Shown here piece after piece: positions 20,925 through 29,722 of a stretch of 64,000 bases of DNA. The notes beneath the pieces are model-generated. The model saw only the letters and a program-made list of their open reading frames with translations, was not told the DNA's origin and did not search any database. The stretch comes from Spirosoma telluris. GTDB taxonomy: Bacteria; Bacteroidota; Bacteroidia; Cytophagales; Spirosomataceae. The stretch lies in assembly GCA_003259005.1 (NCBI GenBank), contig QLII01000001.1, forward strand, positions 3,922,501-3,986,500, in the 5' to 3' direction. Position 1 is the first letter of the stretch. Each line of letters begins with the position of its first letter. The position numbers were made by a program, and so were the translations under genes.

Positions 20925-22166
20925 ATGTTTATTGACAAGACTTTTTACAAAACGCTGTTATTCTTACTTCCGATGTTTTATACCTGTTCTACTCAGGCGC
21001 AGCGGGTATTCAGTAAACAATCAGGTGAAGTTAGTCGCAGTTATCTTTATTATTTCACAAATGATGAGGGCACCAGCGTAGATAATGTGCCGTTAGTCAT
21101 CATTTTACCGCAGAAGGGTGAGGATGCGCGTGCCGCATTTTCATCAAAGCAACGGTGGCTGTCTGTTAGGAAAACAGTGGCACTTTTATTCCCGAACCCC
21201 AGCGATAATCAATGGGATTGCATTGATACCAATAAAGCGAATCTTGATATAAGTTTCCTGGAGTTTTTGATAACTAGCTCTTACAGTGGTTTTCATACTA
21301 ATCGCAACCAGGTTTATTTAATTGGTGATTCCCGGCAAACTTGCTTAGTGGATCAATTTAAAAAAAAATACCCAGGTCTACTTGCACAAAATCTTTCAAT
21401 AGCGAGTCGCGATAGTTCTTCACTTGTTCAGGAGATTAGTGAGCTAATAACCAGTGATGTAAAAACGGATAAGCCCTATGCGTTATGGGTAAATAAACCC
21501 ATCCTGCAAATCCCAAATCGATCCGATTCCATTCGGGAATTTAGCTGGCACAATCGCTTTGTTTTGGAAGTTCGTAAAGGGGGATTTTATATGCTTGGTT
21601 CAGCAAGGACGGGTATTACCGATAAAACGAATATGGATCTCAGTAATGCCCACTCCACCTTTAGTGTTCATGCAACAAAATGGCTAAATGATTCAATTGC
21701 CTGGTTCATCGATGTCGGTCGACTTAAAATTCCGAGCAAACAGGAAATGAATGGTGACAACATCAAGATCGGTGGAGGAATGGTTTTTATGGTCAGCTTA
21801 GGATTCAAATACGCTTTACCACGCCATAAATCCAGGCCTTATTTTTCACTGGCCAGTGGATTTATTCCTGTTATGGTTTTTGGTGGGTCACTAAATGCGT
21901 CTTCAATGAGTTCTGGAATGCCACCACCCAATTCGTCCAGCTTTAAGGCCGAAACCAGGATGGCCTTGCATACTACCCTGGGAACCGGTATAGATTGGCG
22001 ATTTACGAAACGCCTTCTTTTTGGCGCTCATTTACGCTATATCCATTCAGCCAATTTTGAATCGGCAGGAAAAGTCGATGCGATAAGGGGCTTTCAATTC
22101 AGCTTGTCGACCGGATATATTTTCAATGCGAATAAAGTAAAAAACATACCCTTTATTTTTAACTAA
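20925..22166 (+). CDS. Secreted protein: esterase-like N-terminal half and barrel-like C-terminal half
   Basis: Function not recognised. The start at 20925 is chosen because a signal peptide follows (KTLLFLLPMFYTCSTQAQ). Residues 30-200 look like a degenerate alpha/beta-hydrolase (VPLVIILPQKGEDARAAF; NQVYLIGDSRQTCLVDQF), but no clear G-x-S-x-G nucleophile is seen. Residues 210-414 consist of alternating strands (FVLEVRKGGFYMLGSA, MVFMVSLGFKYALPR, LRYIHSANFESAGKVDAIRG) like a small outer-membrane barrel. It is 9 nt upstream of a TonB receptor gene, probably in one operon. It may present or sense the ligand of that receptor. Confidence 0.6.
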   Translation: MFIDKTFYKTLLFLLPMFYTCSTQAQRVFSKQSGEVSRSYLYYFTNDEGTSVDNVPLVIILPQKGEDARAAFSSKQRWLSVRKTVALLFPNPSDNQWDCIDTNKANLDISFLEFLITSSYSGFHTNRNQVYLIGDSRQTCLVDQFKKKYPGLLAQNLSIASRDSSSLVQEISELITSDVKTDKPYALWVNKPILQIPNRSDSIREFSWHNRFVLEVRKGGFYMLGSARTGITDKTNMDLSNAHSTFSVHATKWLNDSIAWFIDVGRLKIPSKQEMNGDNIKIGGGMVFMVSLGFKYALPRHKSRPYFSLASGFIPVMVFGGSLNASSMSSGMPPPNSSSFKAETRMALHTTLGTGIDWRFTKRLLFGAHLRYIHSANFESAGKVDAIRGFQFSLSTGYIFNANKVKNIPFIFN

Positions 22167-22175
22167 TTAAACGTG

Positions 22176-24572
22176 ATGGCGATACGTGTCCAAAAAGGGT
22201 TAGTAATTATAACAGGTTTACTAGTTTATTTTTTTCTGAATCAGGCATATGGTCAAACTAAGTTTACGATAAGTGGAACCCTGAAAGATTCAACAAATGG
22301 TGAGGCTATAATTGGAGGGACAGTGCTTATAAAAGAAACAAAAAGTGGTATGTCCTCTAACGTCTATGGCTTTTATTCAATTACTCTTCCGAGTGGAAAC
22401 TATACGGTCGAATACACATCTGTTGGCTATAAAAAGATTGAAAAAAGAATTAACTTAAATCAAAGCCGCCAATTGAACATAAATTTGTCGCCTTTAGTCC
22501 AAAATTTAAAGGAAGTAACGGTTGTCAACCAAAATACGGGGAGTGTCAATGTCAACTCAATTGACATGAGCGTCAATAAGCTTGATATTAAAACGATACA
22601 GAAATTACCTGCCTTATTGGGTGAAGTCGATATTGTCAAAAGCCTTCAGTTTTTACCGGGCGTGAGTCAGGTAGGCGAAGGTTCTTCTGGCTTTAACGTT
22701 CGGGGAGGCAGTGTAGGCCAAAATTTAGTATTACTGGACGAAGCACCTATTTATAATTCGTCGCATATGCTGGGATTCTTTTCCGTTTTTAACCCGGATG
22801 CTGTGAAAGATGTAAAATTATACAAGGGAGCTATTCCGGCCCAATATGGCGGACGTACCAGCTCGGTTCTTGATGTACGGCTAAAGGAAGGGAATCAGAA
22901 GAAGACAGAAGTAGACGGTGGTATTGGATTTATTTTCAGTCGTTTAGCGGTACAGGGGCCACTAATTAACGATAAAGCATCGTTTCTAATCGCTGCTCGA
23001 CGATCGTACATCGATGCCATCGCTTCGGCACTTACCGGCAATAAGTTCGGGCTTAATTTTTATGATCTAACCCTGAAAGCAAACTACACAATTAACCCTA
23101 AAAATAGAGTTTATCTTTCCGGGTTTTTAGGTCGGGATAATTTTGGGTTATCAGATGATGCAACGTTTAATTGGGGAAATAAATCAGCAACGTTGCGCTG
23201 GAATAGCGTCATCAATAATAAACTATTTGCTAATGTTTCTGCTATTTTCAGTAATTACAACTATAACTTAGGCTTTAATCAGGATGATAATAATAAATAC
23301 AAATGGCATTCATCCATTGCTAATTATTTTATAAAACCTGATTTTAATTATTTTATCAGTAATAATTCGGAAATAAAATTTGGGATTGAAGCTTCTTCTT
23401 ACCGATTTGATCCTTCGAATACAAAAGGTATAACCAATGGCCAGGAAGTTGATAATAGCTTAGAAAAGAAACACGCGTTAGAAGCGGCTGCTTATTTGAG
23501 TCACCGATGGCAGATTATACCCAGGCTTGAGATTCAATACGGTCTTCGATTTTCTCATTTTGACTATCTTGGTGCTGGAACGGCCTTTACCTATAACGAT
23601 ACAATACCAGGAAAACGACGAAGTGTTGTCAGTGAAAAATACTATGAAAAAGGGCAACGTATTGCCTCCTACCAAAACCCGGAACCTCGTTTTTCGGTAA
23701 AATTCAGTCTGAACAACCAACAGTCGATTAAAGCTAGTTACGCCCGAACGGCGCAATACATACAGTTTATCTCCAACACAACGGCCTCGAATCCGCTAAA
23801 CATTTGGACGCCGAGTACCAATAATTTAAAACCCACCCTTGCGGATCAGTTTACGCTGGGTTATTTTCTTGAGGTCGGGAAATCGGGGATGTATGAAGCG
23901 TCTGTAGAGACCTATTACAAACGGTCGTCTGACGAGGTCGACTATATCAACGGGGCCGAATTACTGAGTAATGCCTACCTCGAAGGAGACTTACTCAGCG
24001 GGCAGGGAAGAGCGTATGGTATGGAGCTCTATCTGCAAAAGAAGAAGGGCGATTTTACGGGTTGGCTCAGCTATACCTTAAGTCGGTCTGAATTGAAAAT
24101 AGATGGCATTAATAAAGGTAACTGGTATCCTACCCGCTATGATCAGACCCACAACCTAAAGCTAGTGGGTTCGTATACGATCAATAAGCAGTGGTCTGCT
24201 ACGGCTGACTTTGTCTTTACTACGGGGACTCCGACAACCTATCCCAATCAGCGAATTGTTTCCCAGGGCTATTTAATTCCCTACAATTCCAACGATTCTC
24301 GCAACGATATGCGGGTAAACGCTTTTAATCGACTCGATCTTTCCATACGCATGGAGGGTAACCCATTTCGAAAAAGTGGACAAGCCCGAAGAAACCGGGA
24401 TTACGTGGTTTTTTCAATCTATAACGTGTACGGACGGAAAAATACGTTCTCCAATTACTTTGTCCAAAGTACACAAAGAACCACGATTGATCAGCCCCTG
24501 CAGGCAGAAGCCCACCGGGTTGCCATCATTGGAACAATGGTTCCGTCAGTGTCCTACAATTTTAAATTCTAA
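22176..24572 (+). CDS. TonB-dependent receptor with carboxypeptidase-regulatory-like domain
   Basis: Outer-membrane active importer, intact here. Order: signal peptide to about residue 27 (YFFLNQAYGQ), CarboxypepD_reg-like domain (KFTISGTLKDSTNGEAIIGG), plug (LPALLGEVDIVKSLQFLPGV; SSGFNVRGGSVGQNLVLLDE), and a barrel ending MVPSVSYNFKF with a terminal Phe. It has 798 residues, normal for this DUF4249-linked group. ATG at 22176 is preferred to the GTG just before it. It lies between the 20925 gene and a DUF4249 gene; the divergent LytS/LytTR pair may regulate it. Confidence 0.92.
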   Translation: MAIRVQKGLVIITGLLVYFFLNQAYGQTKFTISGTLKDSTNGEAIIGGTVLIKETKSGMSSNVYGFYSITLPSGNYTVEYTSVGYKKIEKRINLNQSRQLNINLSPLVQNLKEVTVVNQNTGSVNVNSIDMSVNKLDIKTIQKLPALLGEVDIVKSLQFLPGVSQVGEGSSGFNVRGGSVGQNLVLLDEAPIYNSSHMLGFFSVFNPDAVKDVKLYKGAIPAQYGGRTSSVLDVRLKEGNQKKTEVDGGIGFIFSRLAVQGPLINDKASFLIAARRSYIDAIASALTGNKFGLNFYDLTLKANYTINPKNRVYLSGFLGRDNFGLSDDATFNWGNKSATLRWNSVINNKLFANVSAIFSNYNYNLGFNQDDNNKYKWHSSIANYFIKPDFNYFISNNSEIKFGIEASSYRFDPSNTKGITNGQEVDNSLEKKHALEAAAYLSHRWQIIPRLEIQYGLRFSHFDYLGAGTAFTYNDTIPGKRRSVVSEKYYEKGQRIASYQNPEPRFSVKFSLNNQQSIKASYARTAQYIQFISNTTASNPLNIWTPSTNNLKPTLADQFTLGYFLEVGKSGMYEASVETYYKRSSDEVDYINGAELLSNAYLEGDLLSGQGRAYGMELYLQKKKGDFTGWLSYTLSRSELKIDGINKGNWYPTRYDQTHNLKLVGSYTINKQWSATADFVFTTGTPTTYPNQRIVSQGYLIPYNSNDSRNDMRVNAFNRLDLSIRMEGNPFRKSGQARRNRDYVVFSIYNVYGRKNTFSNYFVQSTQRTTIDQPLQAEAHRVAIIGTMVPSVSYNFKF

Positions 24573-24613
24573 ACGACTGCTTTGTTCCAAGCTGGGAGGA
24601 CAAGCTATTCTTT

Positions 24614-25546
24614 ATGAAAAACAGATTTAAATCTTGGCCCGTTTTATTTTCAGTTGTACTCAGTCCGTGGCTTTTGGCTTGTGATGATGAGATTAAGCTA
24701 AACACAAGTGGTTCATCACCAGTACTTAACGTGGATGCATGGGTAAACAACAAAAGTGAACCCCAAACGATTAAATTAACCTGGACGCAGGACTATTTCG
24801 AGAATAGCAAGTTACCGCCTGGCGTAAGTGGCGCAAAGGTTAGCATTCAGGATGATAGTGGAACGGTATTTTATTTCTCAGAGAAAACGTCTTCTGGCAG
24901 CGGCTTTTACACCTGGCAACCTGGTAATGGTCAGGTTCTGGGAAGCCCAGGCAGAACCTATCAGTTGATCGTTGAATACAAAGGAGAAACCTTTCTATCC
25001 TCTTGCAAAGTTGGCCGCGTACCTAAAATTGACAGCCTATCGTATAAATACGAAGAAGGACAGGGATTTATACAGGACGAATATCGAGCTGAATTTTGGG
25101 CTACCGATCCGGTCGGGAGTGGGGATACCTATTGGATTAAGACCTTCAAAAACGGAACCTTTATGAATAAAGCGAGTGAACTTAATATTGCGTATGATGC
25201 AGGAATTTCGGCGGGTAGCGGATTCGATGGCGTTACGTTTGTTTCACCGATCAGAAGTAAAATCAATCCGAATGAAGAGGATAGTGATGGAAGAAGAAAG
25301 GCGCCTATTGTCTATGGCGATTCATTATATGTGGAAATTCATTCCATTAGTTTGGCCGCGTTTAATTACTTCAACGAAGTGATTGACCAGACAGATAAAA
25401 ATGGGGGATTGGCCGAACTATTCAACTCAACGCCAATCGCGAATGTCTCAAGCAATTTGGTAAATAAGAACCCCAATGGATCTGGCGTAGTCGGTTTTTT
25501 CAATGTAGCGATGGTTTCAGGAAAAGGAAAAAAGTTATCAAACTAA
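24614..25546 (+). CDS. DUF4249 domain lipoprotein
   Basis: Surface lipoprotein partner of the TonB receptor upstream (41-nt gap). Lipoprotein signal with lipobox WLLAC at residues 20-24, then SPVLNVDAWVNNKSEPQTIK and alternating strands of the DUF4249 type (GAKVSIQDDSGTVFYFSE; GRTYQLIVEYKGETF; YFNEVIDQTDKNGG). 310 residues is somewhat short but complete. Binding of a substrate before transfer to the receptor is inferred from the pairing. Confidence 0.82.
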   Translation: MKNRFKSWPVLFSVVLSPWLLACDDEIKLNTSGSSPVLNVDAWVNNKSEPQTIKLTWTQDYFENSKLPPGVSGAKVSIQDDSGTVFYFSEKTSSGSGFYTWQPGNGQVLGSPGRTYQLIVEYKGETFLSSCKVGRVPKIDSLSYKYEEGQGFIQDEYRAEFWATDPVGSGDTYWIKTFKNGTFMNKASELNIAYDAGISAGSGFDGVTFVSPIRSKINPNEEDSDGRRKAPIVYGDSLYVEIHSISLAAFNYFNEVIDQTDKNGGLAELFNSTPIANVSSNLVNKNPNGSGVVGFFNVAMVSGKGKKLSN

Positions 25547-25908
25547 TATTGCCTTACTGTCTTGTCCAAGAATCATTCTAAGGATAAAGGGGTGACAGTT
25601 TACAGCTTTATTCACGAACATTAGCCAGAATTTTATACGACAATTTTTTCGGCTGATGGTTTTGAGGCTTGCGGTGCCTCCCATGCGGTACGTTTTAGAT
25701 GGTTTACTGCATAAGGCAAGAGTTCCTGTATCTCCATGCATTATTGGCGAATTGCACCTCACAATTAACGTAGAAGTCCGGTAGTTCAGGTCTTGCTTAC
25801 GCAAAACTACGTGATTAGTAAAAGCCGTAAATCTTCTCTAAAAGATCGGCTCGTTGCGCTCGAACTTTGTGTCACCAAACACTACTCTTAACGCGCAACG
25901 CATTCATC
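25547..25908. other. Gene-free gap without a recognised feature
   Basis: The gap holds a leftward open frame of 88 codons (25538-25804), but its composition (scattered Cys, Arg, Ser) and lack of similarity to any family suggest it is not coding. A decayed mobile-element end cannot be excluded. No hairpin or tRNA was seen. Confidence 0.3.
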
Positions 25909-26595
25909 ATGGAAAAAGCATTCTGGTTCAACTCCTGGGAGTTAGAAGGCCATTACACCAGTTTTCATCGCAAAGACATTCATCCTTACCTTCCTAAACA
26001 CCTGTCGCCTTTTTCGCTCGAAGGCCAATCGGTCTTTGTACCCCTTTGTGGTAAATCGCTGGATATGCTTTATTTCAGCCGATTTGCGAATCGGGTTATA
26101 GGCGTCGAAATTGTTGAGAAGGCCGTGCACCAGTTTTTTCAGGAGAACCTGCTTCCTTATAAACAGATCGGACGCCGATTCGTATCGGGCAATATCACCA
26201 TTTTTTGTTGCGACCTGTTTACGTTAACTCCAGACGATCTGGGCACAATTGACATCGTGTATGACCGGGCATCGCTCGTAGCCTTACCCTATCCAATGCG
26301 GATGCGGTATCTGCAAACAATTGAACGGCTCACTCCGGTAGGTGCATTGAATTTCCTGAATACACTGGAATATGCCCCAGCCTTACCGACGCCCCCGTTC
26401 AGCATTACACCCTCAGAAGTAGCGAATTACTTCCCGAATTACGCCATTGAGCATGTCGAAAGTCCAGAATTGCCCAATCATGGCATGGTTCGTAAATTCA
26501 ACCTGTCATTCCTAATTGAGCACGGCTTTATGATGCGGAAGCTATATGATTCGCCCGTTCACATTGACGAAGAAGCATTAGCGGAAACCCTTTAA
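25909..26595 (+). CDS. Thiopurine S-methyltransferase-like SAM methyltransferase
   Basis: Cytoplasmic S-adenosylmethionine-dependent methyltransferase of the TPMT family, acting on thiols or on tellurium/selenium compounds in characterised members. Motifs: FWFNSWELEGHYTSFH near the start, SAM-binding FVPLCGKSLDMLYF and VIGVEIVEKAVHQFF, and the family motif DIVYDRASLVALP. The start at 25909 is chosen because the family sequence begins there; an in-frame TTG at 25867 adds 14 unrelated residues. Length is 228 residues, as expected. Confidence 0.87.
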   Translation: MEKAFWFNSWELEGHYTSFHRKDIHPYLPKHLSPFSLEGQSVFVPLCGKSLDMLYFSRFANRVIGVEIVEKAVHQFFQENLLPYKQIGRRFVSGNITIFCCDLFTLTPDDLGTIDIVYDRASLVALPYPMRMRYLQTIERLTPVGALNFLNTLEYAPALPTPPFSITPSEVANYFPNYAIEHVESPELPNHGMVRKFNLSFLIEHGFMMRKLYDSPVHIDEEALAETL

Positions 26596-26609
26596 CCTAT
26601 ATTGTAATA

Positions 26610-26653
26610 GAAATAAGGAAGCCCCGGTTTGCAAATCAGAGCTTCCTTATTTC
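26610..26653. terminator. Bidirectional terminator-like hairpin between convergent genes
   Basis: The arms GAAATAAGGAAGC (26610-26622) and GCTTCCTTATTTC (26641-26653) are perfect. It follows the methyltransferase gene and overlaps the last codons of the ABC gene on the other strand. Confidence 0.7.
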
Positions 26654-27279
26654 CATTGTGTTATATCAATCACATTGGGGCAGAAATCATACTCTTCTGG
26701 CTGATTGGAGCCGATTAACAGGAGTTGGGGAGACTTGGTAGATGGGTTAATAAGCTGCCGTACCTGTTCCTGATACCAGTCAGACCCCTGTCGGTCGAGG
26801 TTGGAGGTGGGTTCGTCGAGGATGACGACCGGGGAGTCTGAGAAAAACGCCAGGCCAAGTTTAACCCGCTGCTTCATCCCCGACGAGAAATACTTGATTT
26901 CTTTGTGCCGGGCGTGGGATAGAAGTAACTGATCGGCAATAATTTTTGAGGTTAATCCCGCTTTGAAGGGCTTAAATGTCTGGTGAAATGTCAGTAACTC
27001 ATCCAGAGTCAGTTCCTCTATTAATTCCAGGTAGGGAGCCGCGATGCTTATCTGTCGAAACCAGTTATCGGGTTCGACTGTAATGCCCCTTAGCTGATAG
27101 GTTAATTTTCCTTCCGTAATCGGTAAACTTCCAGCCAGCAATTGCAGGAGCGTCGATTTTCCGCTACCGTTTGGCCCAACAAACGTATAGCTCGTTCCGG
27201 CGGTTAGCGTAAGCTCAACCCGCCGAAAAATCCACTCTTTTCGGTATTTTTTACCTAATTGCTCAGCAACGATGTTCAT
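26647..27279 (-). CDS. ABC transporter ATP-binding protein
   Basis: Short (210-residue) cytoplasmic ATPase. Walker A FVGPNGSGKSTLLQLL (about residue 35), signature FSSGMKQRVKLGLAF, Walker B VVILDEPTSNLD. The switch region reads LLIGSNQPEEYDF and lacks the usual histidine. No permease gene is adjacent. It is the last gene of the leftward lpx cluster, about 100 nt from lpxA with a perfect 32-bp hairpin between them. CcmA-type exporters are of similar size; the substrate is unknown. Confidence 0.82.
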   Translation of the reverse strand: MNIVAEQLGKKYRKEWIFRRVELTLTAGTSYTFVGPNGSGKSTLLQLLAGSLPITEGKLTYQLRGITVEPDNWFRQISIAAPYLELIEELTLDELLTFHQTFKPFKAGLTSKIIADQLLLSHARHKEIKYFSSGMKQRVKLGLAFFSDSPVVILDEPTSNLDRQGSDWYQEQVRQLINPSTKSPQLLLIGSNQPEEYDFCPNVIDITQWK

Positions 27280-27287
27280 GAATGGAT

Positions 27288-27366
27288 AATGAATAATGAA
27301 TAATGAATAATGGATAATGATTACCTCAGTGTGACATTATCCATTATTCATTATTCATTATTCATT
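27288..27366. repeat. Perfect 32-bp palindrome built of TAATGAA heptads
   Basis: The arms 27288-27319 and 27335-27366 are perfect reverse complements with a 15-nt loop. Each arm is a tandem array of the 7-mer TAATGAA and variants. It separates lpxA from the ABC gene in the same transcription direction and could work as an attenuator or RNA-processing site. Confidence 0.85.
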
Positions 27367-27378
27367 TTACATTAACCT

Positions 27379-28173
27379 TTAATCCCGTTCTCCGTGCGAG
27401 GTCGGGCCTTTCATAATGCCGCGTTCCGATGAGCGAATGAAATTGACAATTTCGTCACGCTCGTCAGATGGCGGCAATTCCAGTTCAATTTGCGTCAGCG
27501 CGTCGGCGTTGTTTAGGCCACGCATGTATATGTAGCGGTAGATTTCCTGAATTTGATTGATCTTGTCATTATCGTATCCCCGACGACGCAAACCAATTGA
27601 GTTGATACCCGTATAGGAAAGGGGTTCACGGGCAGCTTTCGTAAAAGGAGGCACGTCTTTACGAACTAATGAGCCACCTGAAATCATGACGTGAGCGCCG
27701 ATTCGCGTGAATTGAAGTACCGAACTTGACCCGCCAATAATCGCCCAGTTGCCCATGTGAACGTGGCCAGCCATCTGCACATTGTTCGTAATGATGCAAT
27801 GGTTACCAATCCGGCAATCATGGGCTACGTGGGCGTAGGCCATAATCAGGCAGTTGGAGCCGATTTCGGTTTTCCAATGCTCTTCTGTGCCCCGGCTAAT
27901 CGTCGCATATTCGCGAATCGTCGTATTATCGCCGATATACGTACGGGTGTATTCGTTGTTGAATTTTAAATCCTGTGGAGTCGATGAAATAACCGCTCCC
28001 GGATAAATCTTACAGTTTCGGCCAATGCGTGCCCCTTCGTTGATCACCGCATGTGAACCAATCCATGACCCTTCGGCAATCTCAACGTCTTTGTGAACAA
28101 TAGCAAATGGCTCGATCACCACATTCTGCGCAATTTTCGCTTCTGGGTGAATATAGGCTAATGGTTGAATCAT
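27379..28173 (-). CDS. lpxA: Acyl-ACP--UDP-N-acetylglucosamine O-acyltransferase
   Basis: Catalyses the first step of lipid A synthesis, transferring 3-hydroxyacyl from ACP to UDP-GlcNAc in the cytoplasm. Left-handed beta-helix hexapeptides run from IHPEAKIAQNVVIEPFAIVH onward; the catalytic-histidine segment is AYAHVAHDCRIGNHC, followed by VQMAGHVHMGNWAIIGG and the C-terminal helical part. The start at 28173 (MIQPLAYIHPEAKI) is preferred; a longer frame begins inside the heptad repeat. Length is 264 residues, as in the family. It lies directly after lpxC-fabZ. Confidence 0.95.
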   Translation of the reverse strand: MIQPLAYIHPEAKIAQNVVIEPFAIVHKDVEIAEGSWIGSHAVINEGARIGRNCKIYPGAVISSTPQDLKFNNEYTRTYIGDNTTIREYATISRGTEEHWKTEIGSNCLIMAYAHVAHDCRIGNHCIITNNVQMAGHVHMGNWAIIGGSSSVLQFTRIGAHVMISGGSLVRKDVPPFTKAAREPLSYTGINSIGLRRRGYDNDKINQIQEIYRYIYMRGLNNADALTQIELELPPSDERDEIVNFIRSSERGIMKGPTSHGERD

Positions 28174-28179
28174 TTTTTT

Positions 28180-28259
28180 TAAGTCGTTAGTCATTAGTCG
28201 TTGGTCAATAGTGGCAGAGCATAAGGCTCCTAACGACTACTGACTATTAACTGACGACT
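28180..28259. repeat. Imperfect inverted repeat of GTCATTA-type heptads between lpxC-fabZ and lpxA
   Basis: One side carries AGTCGTTAGTCATTAGTCGT and the other the complementary words CTAACGACT, CTGACTATTA and CTGACGACTA. Pairing is imperfect. A related array on one arm lies at about 29658-29725, between lpxD and lpxC-fabZ. Confidence 0.6.
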
Positions 28260-29651
28260 ATTTTTTCTTTACCAGACTGGCAATCATATCCGCTTCGCAT
28301 ACCAGTTGGTTCGCAACGTAGCCACGGCCCTGCATTTTCACAATACCGCGTTTCATAGGAGAGGTAAACTCACATCTAAATATTACGGTATCGCCAGGTA
28401 AAACGTTGCGCCGGAATCGACAATTCTCAATGCCTACCAAAAACGGCCAGTAGTTCTCTGGGTCAGGCACAGTACTAAGTACCAGAATACCACCCGTTTG
28501 TGCCATTGCTTCAAGCTGCATGACACCTGGCATAACCGGATTGCCAGGGAAGTGACCTGGAAAAAACGGCTCATTCATCGTCACATTCTTGATACCCACC
28601 ACACTATTCTCGTCTAAGGCAATGATTTTGTCAATCATTTGAAACGGATAACGATGGGGCAGTAACTGCGAAATCCGATTAATATCCAGTACAGGGGGTT
28701 GCATCGGATCGTACTGCGGCACCTGATTGGCCGCATTTTTTTGAATAAGTTTCTTGATTTTTTTGGCAAAGGCTACGTTAGCCGCGTGGCCAGGGCGGGC
28801 AGCCAAAATCTGCGCTTTGATAGGCCGACCAATTAGTGCCAGATCACCCACAACGTCAAGCAGTTTATGGCGAGCCATTTCGTTGGGGTAATGGAGCTTA
28901 ATGTTGTTCAGAATCCCTTCCTGCTTGTTCACACTTACCTTTGGCTTGTGAAGCAAGTCGGCCAGGTAATCCAGTTCACCATCCTGCACATCGCGGTCTA
29001 CAATCACGATAGCATTCGTGAGGTCACCCCCTTTGATGAGGTTCTGCTTGTAGAGCGCTTCCAGTTCATGAAGAAATACAAACGTCCGGCAGTTAGCGAT
29101 CTGCTCGGGAAACTGACTAATGTCGTTCAGATAAGCATGCTGACTACTGATTACCCGCGAGTTATAATCGACCATCACCGTTATCCGGTAGTCGTTCAAC
29201 GGCAGTGCAGCCAGTTCAATGTCTTTTTCGGGAAGGCGGTAATGAACGTATTCACTAACCTCAAAGTAATTTCGAGTGGCATTCTGCTCTTCGATACCCG
29301 CGTCGCGCAGAGCATCAATAAACTGGATAGACGATCCATCCATAATTGGAGGCTCAGGGCCATCCAACTGAATCAGGACGTTGTCTAACTGCAAACCAAC
29401 CAGTGCGGCCAGCGTGTGTTCGACCGTATGAATTCGGGCGCCACTCTGCTCGATGGTAGTCCCGCGTGATAGATCCACAACGTTATCCACATCGGCATCC
29501 ACAATAGGTTGCCCTGGCAGATCGACTCGCTGGAATTTATACCCATGATTCGTTGGCGCTGGCAAAAAGGTCATCGTTGCCTGAACGCCTGTATGGAGAC
29601 CTACCCCGATACCGAAATGGCCTTCTGAATGGTCTGTTGTTTGGTGTTCAT
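28258..29651 (-). CDS. lpxC/fabZ: Bifunctional UDP-3-O-acyl-N-acetylglucosamine deacetylase / 3-hydroxyacyl-ACP dehydratase, frameshifted near the start
   Basis: LpxC part (to about residue 300): zinc-binding HTVEHTLAAL, then HKLLDVVGDLALIGRPI and PGHAAN. FabZ part: LPHRYPFQMIDKI and FPGHFPGNPVMPGVMQLEAM, with catalytic His and Glu. The fusion is characteristic of Bacteroidota and links lipid A deacetylation to fatty-acid elongation. As read the frame opens only at 29574. The true start is the ATG at 29651 (MNTKQQTIQKAISVSG) joined by one more C in the four-C run 29604-29607, giving the expected SVSGVGLHTG. An essential gene with this break suggests a sequencing error. It lies between lpxD and lpxA. 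Confidence 0.95.
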
Positions 29652-29722
29652 TATAAGTCTTAAGTCGTTAGTCAATAGTCGTCAGTCATTAGCTACTTTT
29701 TGCTGGCAACTACCGACTGTTT

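Noticed and set aside
25538..25804. Leftward 88-codon frame after the DUF4249 gene
   Set aside because: No recognisable domain, no plausible signal, and overlap with the neighbouring gene's stop.
27288..27366. Regularly spaced short repeats suggesting a CRISPR array
   Set aside because: The repeats are 7-9 bp tandem words without unique spacers and are arranged as inverted arms; no cas genes are nearby.
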